Shown: piece after piece, positions 41,503 to 52,385 of the stretch
Layout of the letters: every line of letters starts with the position of its first letter
Position numbering within the stretch: position 1 is the first letter of the stretch
Source: Burkholderia sp. Bp9142
GTDB taxonomy: Bacteria > Pseudomonadota > Gammaproteobacteria > Burkholderiales > Burkholderiaceae
Reading direction: 5' to 3'
NCBI RefSeq assembly: GCF_003853415.1
Contig: NZ_QTPP01000020.1
Location: 62,001 to 126,000 of the forward strand
Length of the DNA stretch: 64,000 nucleotides
Program-made: the position numbers and the translations under genes
Notes under the pieces: generated by a model
What the model was told of the DNA's origin: nothing
The model's input: the letters and a program-made list of their open reading frames with translations, nothing else
Database searches by the model: none

Positions 41503-42615
41503 TCAACGCTGGCCGAATGCGATGTCGCCGAACAATGCCTTGTGCTCGCGCGGCTGCGAACGCCAGTACTGCGACGGCGCCGATACCTGCGCGCCGAGCT
41601 CGGCGGCCGCATGCCACGGCCAGCGCGGGTCGTACAGCATCGCACGCGCCATCGCGACGAAATCGGCGTCGCCCGCCTCGATCAGCCGGTTCGCATGCGC
41701 GGGGTCGCTGATGAGGCCGACCGCGATGGTCGGCATCCCGACCGCGCGCTTCACGGCCTGCGCGAACGGCACCTGGTAGCCGGGCGACAGCGGAATCTTC
41801 TGCAGCGGCGACACGCCGCCGGACGACACGTCGATCCAGTCGCAGCCGCGCTGCTTCAGTTCGTGCGCGAACGCGATCGTGTCGTCGAGCTCCCAGCCGC
41901 CCTCGACCCAGTCGGTCGCCGACACCCGCACGCCGACCGGCCGGTCCGCCGGAAACGCCGCGCGCACGGTCTCGAAGATCTCGAGCGGAAAGCGCATCCG
42001 GTTCTCGCGCGAGCCGCCGTATTCGTCGGTGCGCCGGTTCGCGATCGGCGACAGGAACTGATGCAGCAGGTAGCCGTGCGCCGCATGCACTTCGATCGCA
42101 TCGATGCCGAGGCGCGCGGCACGCTTCGCGGCGGCCGCGAACGCTGCGCGGATCCGGTTCAGGCCGGCCACGTCGAGCGCGAGCGGCGGCGTTTCGCCAT
42201 CCTTGTGCGGCACGGCCGACGGCGCATGCGGCAGCCAGCCGCCATCGGCGACGGACACGAGCTGGCCGCCCTTCCACGGCACCTCGCTCGACGCCTTGCG
42301 CCCCGCATGCGACAGCTGCATCGCGATGCGGACCGGCGAATGCTTGCGGATCGACGCCAGCACGGGCTTGAGCGCCGCTTCGGTCACGTCGTCCCACAGA
42401 CCGAGGTCGCCGGCCGTGATGCGTCCGTCCGGTTCGACGGCGGTCGCCTCGATGCACAGCAGGCCCGCGCCGGACAGCGCGAGATGGCCGAGGTGGATCA
42501 TGTGCCAGTCGGTCGCCTCGCCGCGCTCGGCCGAGTACTGGCACATCGGGGAGATCACGATCCGGTTCGGAAGGGTCACGCCGCGCAGCGTGAACGGAGA
42601 AAACAGCGCAGTCAT
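41503..42615 (-). CDS. Old Yellow Enzyme, YqjM/XenA type NADH:flavin oxidoreductase
   Basis: A 370-residue FMN enzyme that reduces activated C=C bonds with NAD(P)H. The short-form OYE features are PNRIVISPMCQYSAERGEATDW (the Cys of YqjM-type enzymes), IAMQLSHAGRKAS, EVHAAHGYLLHQFLSP with the substrate-binding His pair, NRRTDEYGGSRENR, and AVGLISDPAHAN plus VAMARAMLYDPRWP for FMN phosphate. The start at 42615 gives MTALFSPFTLRGV. Physiological substrate unknown; electrophile detoxification is common in the group. Confidence 0.92.
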   Translation of the reverse strand: MTALFSPFTLRGVTLPNRIVISPMCQYSAERGEATDWHMIHLGHLALSGAGLLCIEATAVEPDGRITAGDLGLWDDVTEAALKPVLASIRKHSPVRIAMQLSHAGRKASSEVPWKGGQLVSVADGGWLPHAPSAVPHKDGETPPLALDVAGLNRIRAAFAAAAKRAARLGIDAIEVHAAHGYLLHQFLSPIANRRTDEYGGSRENRMRFPLEIFETVRAAFPADRPVGVRVSATDWVEGGWELDDTIAFAHELKQRGCDWIDVSSGGVSPLQKIPLSPGYQVPFAQAVKRAVGMPTIAVGLISDPAHANRLIEAGDADFVAMARAMLYDPRWPWHAAAELGAQVSAPSQYWRSQPREHKALFGDIAFGQR

Positions 42616-42823
42616 GGATGCCGCTCGCCAGGAAGGGGAAAGAGCGGACGAGCGTAGCATGCGGGCTCGAAGCCTGCTGGCGGCCGGTTCGGCGGCAAGC
42701 GGTGGTCAGGCAGGGCCGGCGTGAAGCCGGCGGCAATGGCGGTGCCGCACGCACGCGGCATGCAGCAGGGCGCCGGCCGCCCTTGCCTGCGGGCCGGTCA
42801 CGCGCGGTGCCGCACGCCCGGGA

Positions 42824-43537
42824 TCAAAGCCCGACGCTGTCGAGCCACTCCGCGAACATGCGTCGCGCGGCCGTCTCCAGCGCGGGACCGTGCTGCGTGG
42901 TGTCCGCGCGCAGCCGGCACGCGTCGATGCCGGGCGTCGACGCGATTTCGCCCGCGTTGCCGATCAGCCAGGGTTCGAAGCGGTCGGCGCGGATTTCGGG
43001 ATGGCATTGCAGCGCCAGCACGTGCTGCCCCCACGCGAACGCCTGGTGGCGACATGCCGGTGTCGAGGCGAGATGGATCGCGCCGCCCGGCAGGTCGAAG
43101 GTATCGCCGTGCCAGTGCAGCATCGAGGTCGCCGCGCCGTCGAGATGGCGCATCGGCGACGCGCGGCCCGCGTCGGTGAGCGTCAGCGGCGCCCAGCCGA
43201 GTTCCTTCCGGGCGGCCGGATAGACGCGCGCACCGAGCGCGCGGGCGATGAACTGCGCACCCAGGCAGATGCCGAGGATCGGCAGTCCCGCGTCGATGCG
43301 CTGGCGCACGAGCGCCGCGAGCGGCGCGATCGACGGATACTGCGCGTCGTCGTACACGCTGAGCGGCCCGCCAAGCACCACGAGCAGCGACGGCTGGAGC
43401 GCGTCGAGCACCTCGACGCGCGACGATCCGACGTCGACGTAGCGCACCCGCCGCCCGCGCTCCCCGAGCACCTGCTCGAAGCTGCCGAGGTCCTCGAAAT
43501 GCACGTGGCGGATCGCCACCACTTCAGCGTTCATCAT
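42824..43537 (-). CDS. Class I glutamine amidotransferase (GuaA-like, stand-alone)
   Basis: A 237-residue GATase1 protein: VVLGGPLSVYDD, the nucleophile Cys in ILGICLGAQFIARALGA, and the catalytic His-Glu in LQCHPEIRAD. It lacks any synthetase domain, so it is not GMP synthase itself; relatives include gamma-glutamyl-amine hydrolase-like and unknown amidases. GGGAGGCCG precedes the ATG at 43537. It starts 25 bases after the MarR gene ends and is probably in one operon with it. Confidence 0.88.
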   Translation of the reverse strand: MMNAEVVAIRHVHFEDLGSFEQVLGERGRRVRYVDVGSSRVEVLDALQPSLLVVLGGPLSVYDDAQYPSIAPLAALVRQRIDAGLPILGICLGAQFIARALGARVYPAARKELGWAPLTLTDAGRASPMRHLDGAATSMLHWHGDTFDLPGGAIHLASTPACRHQAFAWGQHVLALQCHPEIRADRFEPWLIGNAGEIASTPGIDACRLRADTTQHGPALETAARRMFAEWLDSVGL

Positions 43538-43562
43538 CGGCCTCCCGGTCGATCGACGGACG

Positions 43563-44201
43563 TCAGCCGGCGAACACCTTCCAGGTCTTCTTTTGCGTCG
43601 CCGCGTCGGCTTCTTCTTGCACCGAACAGTCGAGACGCAGATCGCTGTCGGACATCGACAGGTCGAGCGCCGCACAGTAATGCACGGTCTTCTTCGACTG
43701 CTTGCCCGGCTGGAAATGCGCGCACGTCAGGCACATGCGCTGCGGCGGCGTCGCACCGGCCACCTGCAGTTCGCGCAGCGTCTTCAGCAGCGCGCGGTAC
43801 AGCGCGCCCTGCTCGTCCGCGCCGAGCTTGCCGACCGCCTTCGTCAGGAATTCCGGCCATTGCAGCGCCTTCTTCGCCGCGGTACGGCCGCGGGCCGACA
43901 GGCGCACGGCGAGCGCACGGCCGTCGTCCAGTGCACGGCGCTTCTCGACGAGCCCCTTCGTTTCGAGCGTGCTGACGGCATCGCTGGTGGTCGCGGCCGT
44001 GAGCTGCGTCTCACGCGCGATCTCGCCGAGCCGCATCGGGCCCTTGCGTTGCAGCAGCAGCACGAGGATCTCGCCCTGCGTCGGCGTGAGGCCTGCGCCT
44101 TCCGCCCAATCCCATGCCTGGCTTCGCATGGCCGTACTCAACCGCAGCAAGCTGTGGGTCACACGTCCCGAAGCCTGATTCCCGTAAACGCCTTCGCTCA
44201 T
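43563..44201 (-). CDS. MarR-family regulator with a four-cysteine C-terminal extension
   Basis: A 212-residue protein. Residues 1-150 are a MarR domain (LTPTQGEILVLLLQR, LGEIARETQLTAATTSDAVS, wing with DDGRALAVRLSARGR). The extension 151-212, absent from standard MarR (about 145 residues), has Cys157, Cys160, Cys176 and Cys192 (MCLTCAHF...HYCAALD...LRLDCSVQ). Four spaced cysteines suggest a zinc or iron-sulfur site, hence metal or redox sensing; this is inference. It is likely cotranscribed with the amidotransferase and follows a DnaA-box cluster. Confidence 0.88.
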   Translation of the reverse strand: MSEGVYGNQASGRVTHSLLRLSTAMRSQAWDWAEGAGLTPTQGEILVLLLQRKGPMRLGEIARETQLTAATTSDAVSTLETKGLVEKRRALDDGRALAVRLSARGRTAAKKALQWPEFLTKAVGKLGADEQGALYRALLKTLRELQVAGATPPQRMCLTCAHFQPGKQSKKTVHYCAALDLSMSDSDLRLDCSVQEEADAATQKKTWKVFAG

Positions 44202-44706
44202 AGTCTTTTCGCTTTGCCGCCGCCCGGATTGCCGAGCAGCCGTAGTGTGGAGATCGAATGTCTATCTCAAAACAGACGCCCGTGGAAGAGCGTCGACACG
44301 GCCGTCGCGAGGCACACGCGGCGGTCGCGTTCGCGGCGACCGGTGAGACACACGTCGTTCCGGTGTCCGCAAAGCCGACATTCTAAGCGAGAGCGGAAAA
44401 TCGCACAGCTAAGTTATCCCCTTCATTCTGTGGAAAATCGCTGGATAACCGGATTTTTTCGTTGTGCCGGCAATCGCTGCCGGCCCCGCGGCGCCACGCG
44501 CAACCATTTTCCTGTTCGGATCAGCCATCGTGCCGACGACACCGGTCCACCGGGTTATCCATCCCGCAGAGCGTTGACTTTGAAGCGGAATATAGGGTTA
44601 TCCACAGATTTTCAGGACGACTGGCGACGCGCCGCGCACGAATCGGCGTCGACCGGCGTTCAGCGAATCGCCGCGCGGTCGAGTCCGTAATCTGCAAAAC
44701 ATTTTT
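44202..44706. promoter_or_regulatory. Geneless region with a DnaA-box cluster
   Basis: About 500 bases between marR and the YbdK-type gene. Boxes: TTATCCACA perfect (44598-44606); TGTGGAAAA (44429-44437, one mismatch); TTATCCCCT (44414-44422), GCTGGATAA (44440-44448) and TTATCCATC (44555-44563), about two mismatches each. A short AT-rich patch GGATTTTTTCGTTG lies beside the first group. It could be part of the origin region or a DnaA-titrating/regulatory cluster. No convincing gene. Confidence 0.6.
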
Positions 44707-47051
<2,345 letters not shown>

Positions 47052-47410
47052 CGTGGTGACTTCTCCTTTGGAAGCAATCGCCAGCGGCGCGGGGTCAAGC
47101 GTCAGAAATGAGATGCGCGCCGGCTGGGTATCGCCCCGAATGTGATTGTTGTGGTCGACGACGGCGGGACATGGGATCCGCCTCTTCCGCCATCCGGCGG
47201 AACTGTCGTTCAGGCTGCCGATCTGGATTGTCGGCCTGGTGTGTGAACGGACTGCGCAGTCTCGAAGATTCAGATTCGAAATCGTGCCGACCGTTCCATT
47301 GAAGCATGTCCGGCGCTTGGCCGAACGAACGCGAAGGAAACCGATTGTGCCACAGCTTTTTCGCTCCGGAACCGATCGAATCGGCCCGCGGGGCTGTGAG
47401 GCACCGCAGG
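47052..47410. other. Geneless stretch left of the putative origin
   Basis: Contains the promoter region of the antiporter gene and no convincing coding frame. The end nearest 47410 becomes AT-rich and leads into the origin-like element. Confidence 0.5.
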
Positions 47411-47684
47411 TCTTTGGTTTCAAAGGTTTATTTGTATATATACGTAGTAGAAGTTAACAAGGCGCCCACAGTTCTGTGGATAACTTCAGTTTACGCAACA
47501 AGATCAAGGTGTTGGCGCGGCCATAACCCGTTGTACAGGTTGTTCGCTCACAGAGGTTTGAGTTGAGTAACTTTGGGGCCGTTTCACGGCTGTGCCGGGT
47601 TGCCCAGTTTACGTCCACTGTGATTGCACACGAAGTGCGCGTGGATTCCGCCGGGTTATCCACAGCATCGCGTGGATAACCCGG
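47411..47684. other. Putative chromosome replication origin oriC1
   Basis: In order: an AT-rich tract with GGTTTATTTGTATATATACG (47425-47444); TAG-TAG-AAG (47445-47453), which fits the DnaA-trio pattern; GC-rich GGCGCCC; the DnaA box TGTGGATAA (47475-47483), itself part of CCACAG-TT-CTGTGG; then a perfect box TTATCCACA (47656-47664) and its inverted partner CGTGGATAA (47671-47679) inside a perfect 13-base inverted repeat (47651-47663/47672-47684). AT tract, trios, GC spacer and box occur in the relative orientation of the basal unwinding module known from other bacteria. Genes on both sides mostly point away from here. dnaA itself is not in the window. Confidence 0.7.
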
Positions 47685-47725
47685 TACAGGAAAATCGAAG
47701 AACTGTGAGGATTCGACTGACGAGA

Positions 47726-49684
47726 TCAGCCGATCCGGCGGCCGCGCAGCGCGCGGATCAGGAATCGGGCCGGGTCGACGGCGTCGGCGAGTTCGCGCTC
47801 GAGCGGCAGCGGCTCGCCTTCGAGTTGCGACGCGATCAGCTCGGCGCCGAGCGCTGCCCATACAAGGCCGCGCGAGCCGTACCCGAATGCGCCGTAGAGA
47901 CCCGCGGTGCGCGGCAGGTCGCGCGCCTTCGCGCCGCTCAGCGCGCGAGCGTTCGCGACCGCCTGCGCTTCGTCGGCGAGCGGGCCGATCACCGGCACGC
48001 GGTCGGCGACGACCCAGCGAAACGCGACACGCCCGCGCAGCGCATCGACGTCGGGCGGCTCGCCGATCAGGCCCGGCAGCAGATGCCGGATGCGCTCGAG
48101 GTTTTCGATATGTCCGGTGGTGCGCATCGCACGATCGACGTCGTCCGGTTCGAACGTCGCGCCGATCAGCAGCGTGCCGTCGTCGAGCGGCACCGCGTAG
48201 CCGTCGCCGATCGCGGGGCACGGCAGCGGCGCCGTGCTGCCGGGCGGCAGCAGCGTGAGCTGGCCGCGCACCGGCTGCAGCGCGACATGCCGCAGGCACG
48301 CGAGACGAACCGCGTCGCCCGCGTTCGCGAGTACGACGACCGGCGCTTGGGCGAGCATCGCGCCTGCCGCATCGACGGCGCGCCACGTGTCGCCATCGCG
48401 CTCGAGCCGTGCGACTTCGGTGCCGGCCAGCAGTTTCACGCGCTCGCCGGCCGCCGCCAATTGTGCTGCACACACCCCGGCCGGCCATACGGCGCCGCCG
48501 TGCGGAAACAGCAGGCCGCCGTGTGCGACCGGCAGGTTCAGATGCGCGCGGGCGGCATCGGTGTCGAGCAGCGACACGTAGTCGGACGGTGCGCCGAGCG
48601 CGTCGAACGCATCGCGCATCCGCGCGAAATCGTCGGCCGATTCCGCGAGATGGATCATTCCGTTCGTGCTGCGTGCGAACGCATGGCCGGCATTTTCGAG
48701 CGCACGCCAGCGTGCGAGTGCATGCAGGAACCCGCTGCGCGTGAGGCGGCTCGCGACGTTGTCGTCGCGCGTCATCAATGGATGGAATACACCGGCCGGA
48801 TTGCCTGATGCCTCGCTCGCGATCCGCGCGTGCCGCTCGATCAGCGTGATGTTCCAGCCGCGTGCGGCGAGCCGTTCGACCATCGCGCAGCCTGCCAGGC
48901 CGGCACCGATCACGATCGCTTCGCGCGCGGCGACCGGCAACGCGCGCGGCGGTTCGTGCCGGCGCATCCGCCAGCGCGGTGCGTATTCGCCGGCGCGCAA
49001 TGCGGGCTCGCCCGCGCAATCGTCGACGTCGCGACTCGTGAAACCCGTTTCCTCGAGTGCACGTTTCACGGTGTCGTCGCGCGAATGCGTTGCATAGGTC
49101 GCACCCACGCCAGCAATGCGCGCGAGCGCGCGCACCACGTCGGCCGACAGCAAATCGCCGTGCGCGGCCGACGCGACATTGCCGAGATAGAACGCATCGG
49201 CGCGCGCGACGAGCCGTTGCAGCATGTCATGCGCATCGCCGAATGCAAGCGTGAGCACCACGCGCCCTGCGTCGAATTCGAGCCGATGCAGGCCGGGCAC
49301 ATGCATCGGCCATGCATCGACCAGTGCCTCGGCATTTTCCGATTTGGTTGCGTCCGCAACCATGTGGGAAACGGCACGGCGCAGGTCCTCGCGCGCGAAC
49401 GGATGTGGTTCGATCGCGACGAAATGCAGCCGCTCGCAGCGCGCGGGATCGTCGCGCCACGCGGCCCACGTCGCGAGAAAACGGCTGCCGGTGCCGAATC
49501 CCGTCTCGACGATCGTATACGTGCGGCGGCCCTGCCAGCGGGCCGGCAGCCCGTTGCCGGCGAGCATCCGGTTCGCGTGCGCGCGTGCACGCGACGCATC
49601 GCGAGGGAGCTCGCCGTACTCGGGCGAGACGAGAATGCCGTCGTCGCGGCGGGCGAGCGTGGCGGGAACGAGTCGGTCGGGCAT
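47726..49684 (-). CDS. mnmC: Bifunctional tRNA U34 modification protein MnmC with a degenerate methyltransferase motif
   Basis: A 652-residue MnmC: an N-terminal DUF752 methyltransferase half (about 1-240) and a C-terminal FAD oxidoreductase half (about 252-652). The FAD half is normal (AIVIGAGLAGCAMVERLAAR, ASEASGNPAGVFHPL, GLYGAFGYGSRGLVWAALGA) and should remove the carboxymethyl group of cmnm5U34. The methyltransferase half keeps the SAM loop VETGFGTGSRFLATW but has YLGNVASAAHGDLLS (166-180) where family members carry YLDGFAPSKNxDLWS, so the conserved Asp and most of the motif are gone. The final methylation may be lost. The start at 49684 gives MPDRLVPATL. Confidence 0.93.
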   Translation of the reverse strand: MPDRLVPATLARRDDGILVSPEYGELPRDASRARAHANRMLAGNGLPARWQGRRTYTIVETGFGTGSRFLATWAAWRDDPARCERLHFVAIEPHPFAREDLRRAVSHMVADATKSENAEALVDAWPMHVPGLHRLEFDAGRVVLTLAFGDAHDMLQRLVARADAFYLGNVASAAHGDLLSADVVRALARIAGVGATYATHSRDDTVKRALEETGFTSRDVDDCAGEPALRAGEYAPRWRMRRHEPPRALPVAAREAIVIGAGLAGCAMVERLAARGWNITLIERHARIASEASGNPAGVFHPLMTRDDNVASRLTRSGFLHALARWRALENAGHAFARSTNGMIHLAESADDFARMRDAFDALGAPSDYVSLLDTDAARAHLNLPVAHGGLLFPHGGAVWPAGVCAAQLAAAGERVKLLAGTEVARLERDGDTWRAVDAAGAMLAQAPVVVLANAGDAVRLACLRHVALQPVRGQLTLLPPGSTAPLPCPAIGDGYAVPLDDGTLLIGATFEPDDVDRAMRTTGHIENLERIRHLLPGLIGEPPDVDALRGRVAFRWVVADRVPVIGPLADEAQAVANARALSGAKARDLPRTAGLYGAFGYGSRGLVWAALGAELIASQLEGEPLPLERELADAVDPARFLIRALRGRRIG

Positions 49685-49995
49685 GCGAAACAAAAAACGT
49701 GGCAGCCAAGCCTGGCAAGGGATTGCGCGGAGGGGTCCGGCGGGCCGTTGGCAAAAGCCAACGACGTTGCACGCGGGCGGACCCGGCTGCTCATCCTGTC
49801 CGGTTGGCGCAGGTCAAAAAACGGGCAATCGACGATTCATTCGGCGAAATACCGATGAAAATCTTTGAAACCCTTGTCGTTATTGGGTTTGCGCTGCGCT
49901 ATCATAGCAACGCCGTACCGCGGGGTGGCCGCCGGCAAGCCGGACGGCACGTCGCGCGGGCCAGGATTCGGCGCTGTGTCGTCGGAGTCTGACTC
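49685..49995. other. Geneless region between mnmC and the HU gene
   Basis: Divergent promoter region of mnmC (leftward) and hup (rightward). A second possible -10, TATCAT near 49901, lacks a well-spaced -35. No coding frame is convincing. Confidence 0.4.
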
Positions 49996-50023
49996 TCGAC
50001 GGCACGGTTCGCGCACGTATAAT
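49996..50023 (+). promoter_or_regulatory. sigma70-type promoter of the HU gene
   Basis: Perfect -10 TATAAT (50018-50023) with a -35-like TCGACG (49996-50001) 16 bases upstream. This predicts a transcript start near 50030 and a leader of about 44 bases. Confidence 0.65.
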
Positions 50024-50073
50024 CGGCGCGTTCGCGCTGTTCGTGTCAAACCTAACCTGAAAAAGGAACCTTA

Positions 50074-50352
50074 ATGAACAAACAGGAACTGATCGACGCC
50101 GTCGCCGCCCAAACGGGCGCCAGCAAGGCTCAAACCGGCGAAACGCTGGACACGCTGCTCGAAGTCATCAAGAAGGCCGTGTCGAAGGGTGATGCGGTTC
50201 AGCTGATCGGCTTCGGCAGCTTCGGTTCGGGCAAGCGCGCAGCACGTACGGGCCGCAACCCGAAGACGGGCGAAACCATCAAGATCCCGGCAGCCAAGAC
50301 GGTCAAGTTCACGGCTGGCAAGGCGTTCAAGGACGCCGTCAACAAGCGTTGA
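50074..50352 (+). CDS. hup: DNA-binding protein HU
   Basis: A 92-residue nucleoid protein that bends DNA and supports replication initiation and compaction. The family is clear from [19 protein letters not shown], the DNA-binding arm with [14 protein letters not shown], and the signature [30 protein letters not shown] precedes the ATG. It is a single gene with its own promoter and terminator. Confidence 0.97.
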   Translation: MNKQELIDAVAAQTGASKAQTGETLDTLLEVIKKAVSKGDAVQLIGFGSFGSGKRAARTGRNPKTGETIKIPAAKTVKFTAGKAFKDAVNKR

Positions 50353-50370
50353 TTCAGCGCCTGTTCCAGG

Positions 50371-50399
50371 AAAAAAACCCGCCGAGAGGCGGGTTTTTT
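50371..50399. terminator. Bidirectional intrinsic terminator after hup
   Basis: CCCGCC-GAGA-GGCGGG (50378-50393) is followed by six T residues on the plus strand and preceded by seven A residues, so it can end both the hup transcript and the leftward GTPase transcript. Confidence 0.93.
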
Positions 50400-50488
50400 G
50401 TTGGGCGCTCGCAGCATTTTCGCCACAGTTCGCGCCACTCTTGCAAGATTTAACGGTTGCTTTTCGCAGGCCGTTTTTTTACCGCGTA

Positions 50489-51799
50489 TTACGCGTGCAC
50501 GATCTGCGCGTCCGGATCTTCGTCGTCGTGCGCGTCGACATCCCATGCCGGGAACGGATCGTCGAACGCGGTCCATTGCGCCGCACCGAGCGTGAATTCC
50601 GCATCGGTGAGCAAGCATGCGTCGAGTTTCGCGCGCCATGCATCGGCATCGAGCCCGATGCCGATCAGCACGAGTTCCTGACGGCGATCGCCGACCGAAC
50701 GGTCGTCGAGGTCGCCCTGCCACTCCGTGCGAATTTCGGCGAGCAACTCGTCATCGTCCGGCCATTCCGAGCGATCCTGCGCGGCCCACCAGAGGCCTGC
50801 CGGGCCATGCCGGCACACCCCGCCCGCCTGCGACAGCGAACCCGCGATGTCGTTGCGCGTCGCCAGCCAGAAGAAGCCCTTGCTGCGCAGCACGCCCGGC
50901 CACTCCTGATGCAGCAGCGCCCAGAGTCGTGCCGGATGAAACGGCCGGCGCGCGCGGTAAACAAAATTGCCGATGCCGAATTCGTCGGCTTCGCCGTGCA
51001 CATGCGCATGATGCGGATCATGGCACTCGGGATCGTCGCAATGCGTGTGATCGTGATCGAGCGACGCGAGCCAGCCCGGCGCGTTCGCGGCTTCGTCGAA
51101 ATCGAAGCGCCCGGTGCTCAGCACTTCGTCGAGCGGCACGTTGCCGAACGTCGACACGACCTGGTGCGCGCGCGGGTTGAGCCGCGCGAGGATGTGCTGC
51201 AGGCGCACGAGTTCGTCGGCGCCGACGAGGTCGGCCTTGTTGATCACCAGCACGTCGCAGAATTCGATCTGCTCGATCAGCAACTCGACGAGCGTGCGAT
51301 CGTCTTCGTCGGACGCCGCAATGCCGCGCGTCGCGAGCGCGTCGTCGGAGCCGTAGTCGCGCAGGAAATTGTAGGCGTCGACCACGGTGACGAGCGTGTC
51401 GAGCCGTGCGACTTCCGACAGTGATGCGCCGTCGTCGTCGACGAACGTGAAGGTTTCGGCGATCGGCATCGGCTCCGCGATGCCGGTCGATTCGATCACG
51501 ATCGCGTCGAAGCGGCCGTCCGCCGCGAGATTGCGGATCTCGACGAGCAGGTCGTCGCGCAGCGTGCAGCAGATGCAGCCGTTCGACATCTCGACGAGGC
51601 GTTCCTCGACGTGCGACAGCGCCTGCGCATCGCGCACGAGCGACGCGTCGATGTTGACCGCCGCGAGATCGTTGACGATCACGGCGACTTTCAGGCCCGC
51701 GCGGTTCGCGAGGATGTGATTGAGCAGCGTGGTCTTGCCGGCGCCGAGGAAACCGGACAGCACGGTGACGGGCAACGGCTGGTTCATTGCCGGATTCAT
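50489..51799 (-). CDS. COG0523 (CobW/ZigA-type) GTP-dependent metallochaperone
   Basis: A 436-residue G3E GTPase: Walker A VLSGFLGAGKTTLLNH, the metal-binding SNGCICCTLRDDL (CxCC), Walker B-like IVIESTGIAEPMP, the base-recognition NKADL, and a CobW C-terminal domain. Between the domains is a His/Asp/Cys-rich loop (DHDHTHCDDPECHDPHHAHV). The group delivers metals, often zinc under shortage. I saw no clear Zur box. The start at 51799 (MNPAMNQPLPV) or 51787 (MNQPLPV) are equally possible. Confidence 0.9.
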   Translation of the reverse strand: MNPAMNQPLPVTVLSGFLGAGKTTLLNHILANRAGLKVAVIVNDLAAVNIDASLVRDAQALSHVEERLVEMSNGCICCTLRDDLLVEIRNLAADGRFDAIVIESTGIAEPMPIAETFTFVDDDGASLSEVARLDTLVTVVDAYNFLRDYGSDDALATRGIAASDEDDRTLVELLIEQIEFCDVLVINKADLVGADELVRLQHILARLNPRAHQVVSTFGNVPLDEVLSTGRFDFDEAANAPGWLASLDHDHTHCDDPECHDPHHAHVHGEADEFGIGNFVYRARRPFHPARLWALLHQEWPGVLRSKGFFWLATRNDIAGSLSQAGGVCRHGPAGLWWAAQDRSEWPDDDELLAEIRTEWQGDLDDRSVGDRRQELVLIGIGLDADAWRAKLDACLLTDAEFTLGAAQWTAFDDPFPAWDVDAHDDEDPDAQIVHA

Positions 51800-51935
51800 A
51801 ACGATTTGCACCAACGGAAAAAATGAAAAAGCGGCCGCGGCGCCCTCGCGGGGCGCGATCGGCACGGGGCCGGTCGAAACTGCGGCGTGAGATCCGCATT
51901 GTGCATCAAACGCGCGCCGGCCGAGCGGCACGGCG

Positions 51936-52385
51936 TCACTGCGCGGGCGGCAGCAGCTTCCACTGCGTCAGGATCGCGGCGATCTGCCGCGCATACTTGT
52001 CGCGCAGCGACGGCGTTTCGGAATGATAGGCGCCGACCGCCTGCCAGGTGTTGCCGTAGCGATTCATCTTCTGGCGCAGATGCCACGCGGCGATATAGAC
52101 GTTCTTGCACGGCTCCATCAGCGTGTCGCGGCCGATGCCGTAGCGCGACAGCGCCGGCAGGTGGATCGAATTGATCTGCATCAGGCCGTAGTCGACCGAG
52201 CCGTTGGTGTTCTTGTTCTGCGCGTCGGGCCGGTTGTGCGATTCCTGCCATGCGATCGCACGGAGGATCAGCGGATTGACCTTCTGGTACCGGGCGGCTT
52301 CGTCGAAACAATCCGCGCGAGCGTTTCCGCAGGCGAACCACACGCCGGCGGCGATCAACGCGATCGAGGCGAACCGTCTGTTCAT
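51936..52385 (-). CDS. Small lytic transglycosylase (IagB/SLT family)
   Basis: A 149-residue exported enzyme that cuts the glycan strands of peptidoglycan. It has a signal peptide (about 1-24, GNARA), then the goose-lysozyme-like core: LRAIAWQESHNRP with the catalytic Glu, GSVDYGLMQINSIHLP, and NVYIAAWHLRQKMNRYGNTWQAVGAYHS. IagB-type enzymes often make wall openings for secretion machines; the gsp cluster starts 370 bases away on the other strand, so a link to type II secretion is possible but unproven. Confidence 0.92.
   Translation of the reverse strand: MNRRFASIALIAAGVWFACGNARADCFDEAARYQKVNPLILRAIAWQESHNRPDAQNKNTNGSVDYGLMQINSIHLPALSRYGIGRDTLMEPCKNVYIAAWHLRQKMNRYGNTWQAVGAYHSETPSLRDKYARQIAAILTQWKLLPPAQ

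Noticed and set aside
47651..47684. The perfect 13-base inverted repeat as a terminator of mnmC
   Set aside because: No U-tract follows on the transcribed strand, and each arm contains a DnaA box, so an origin role fits better.
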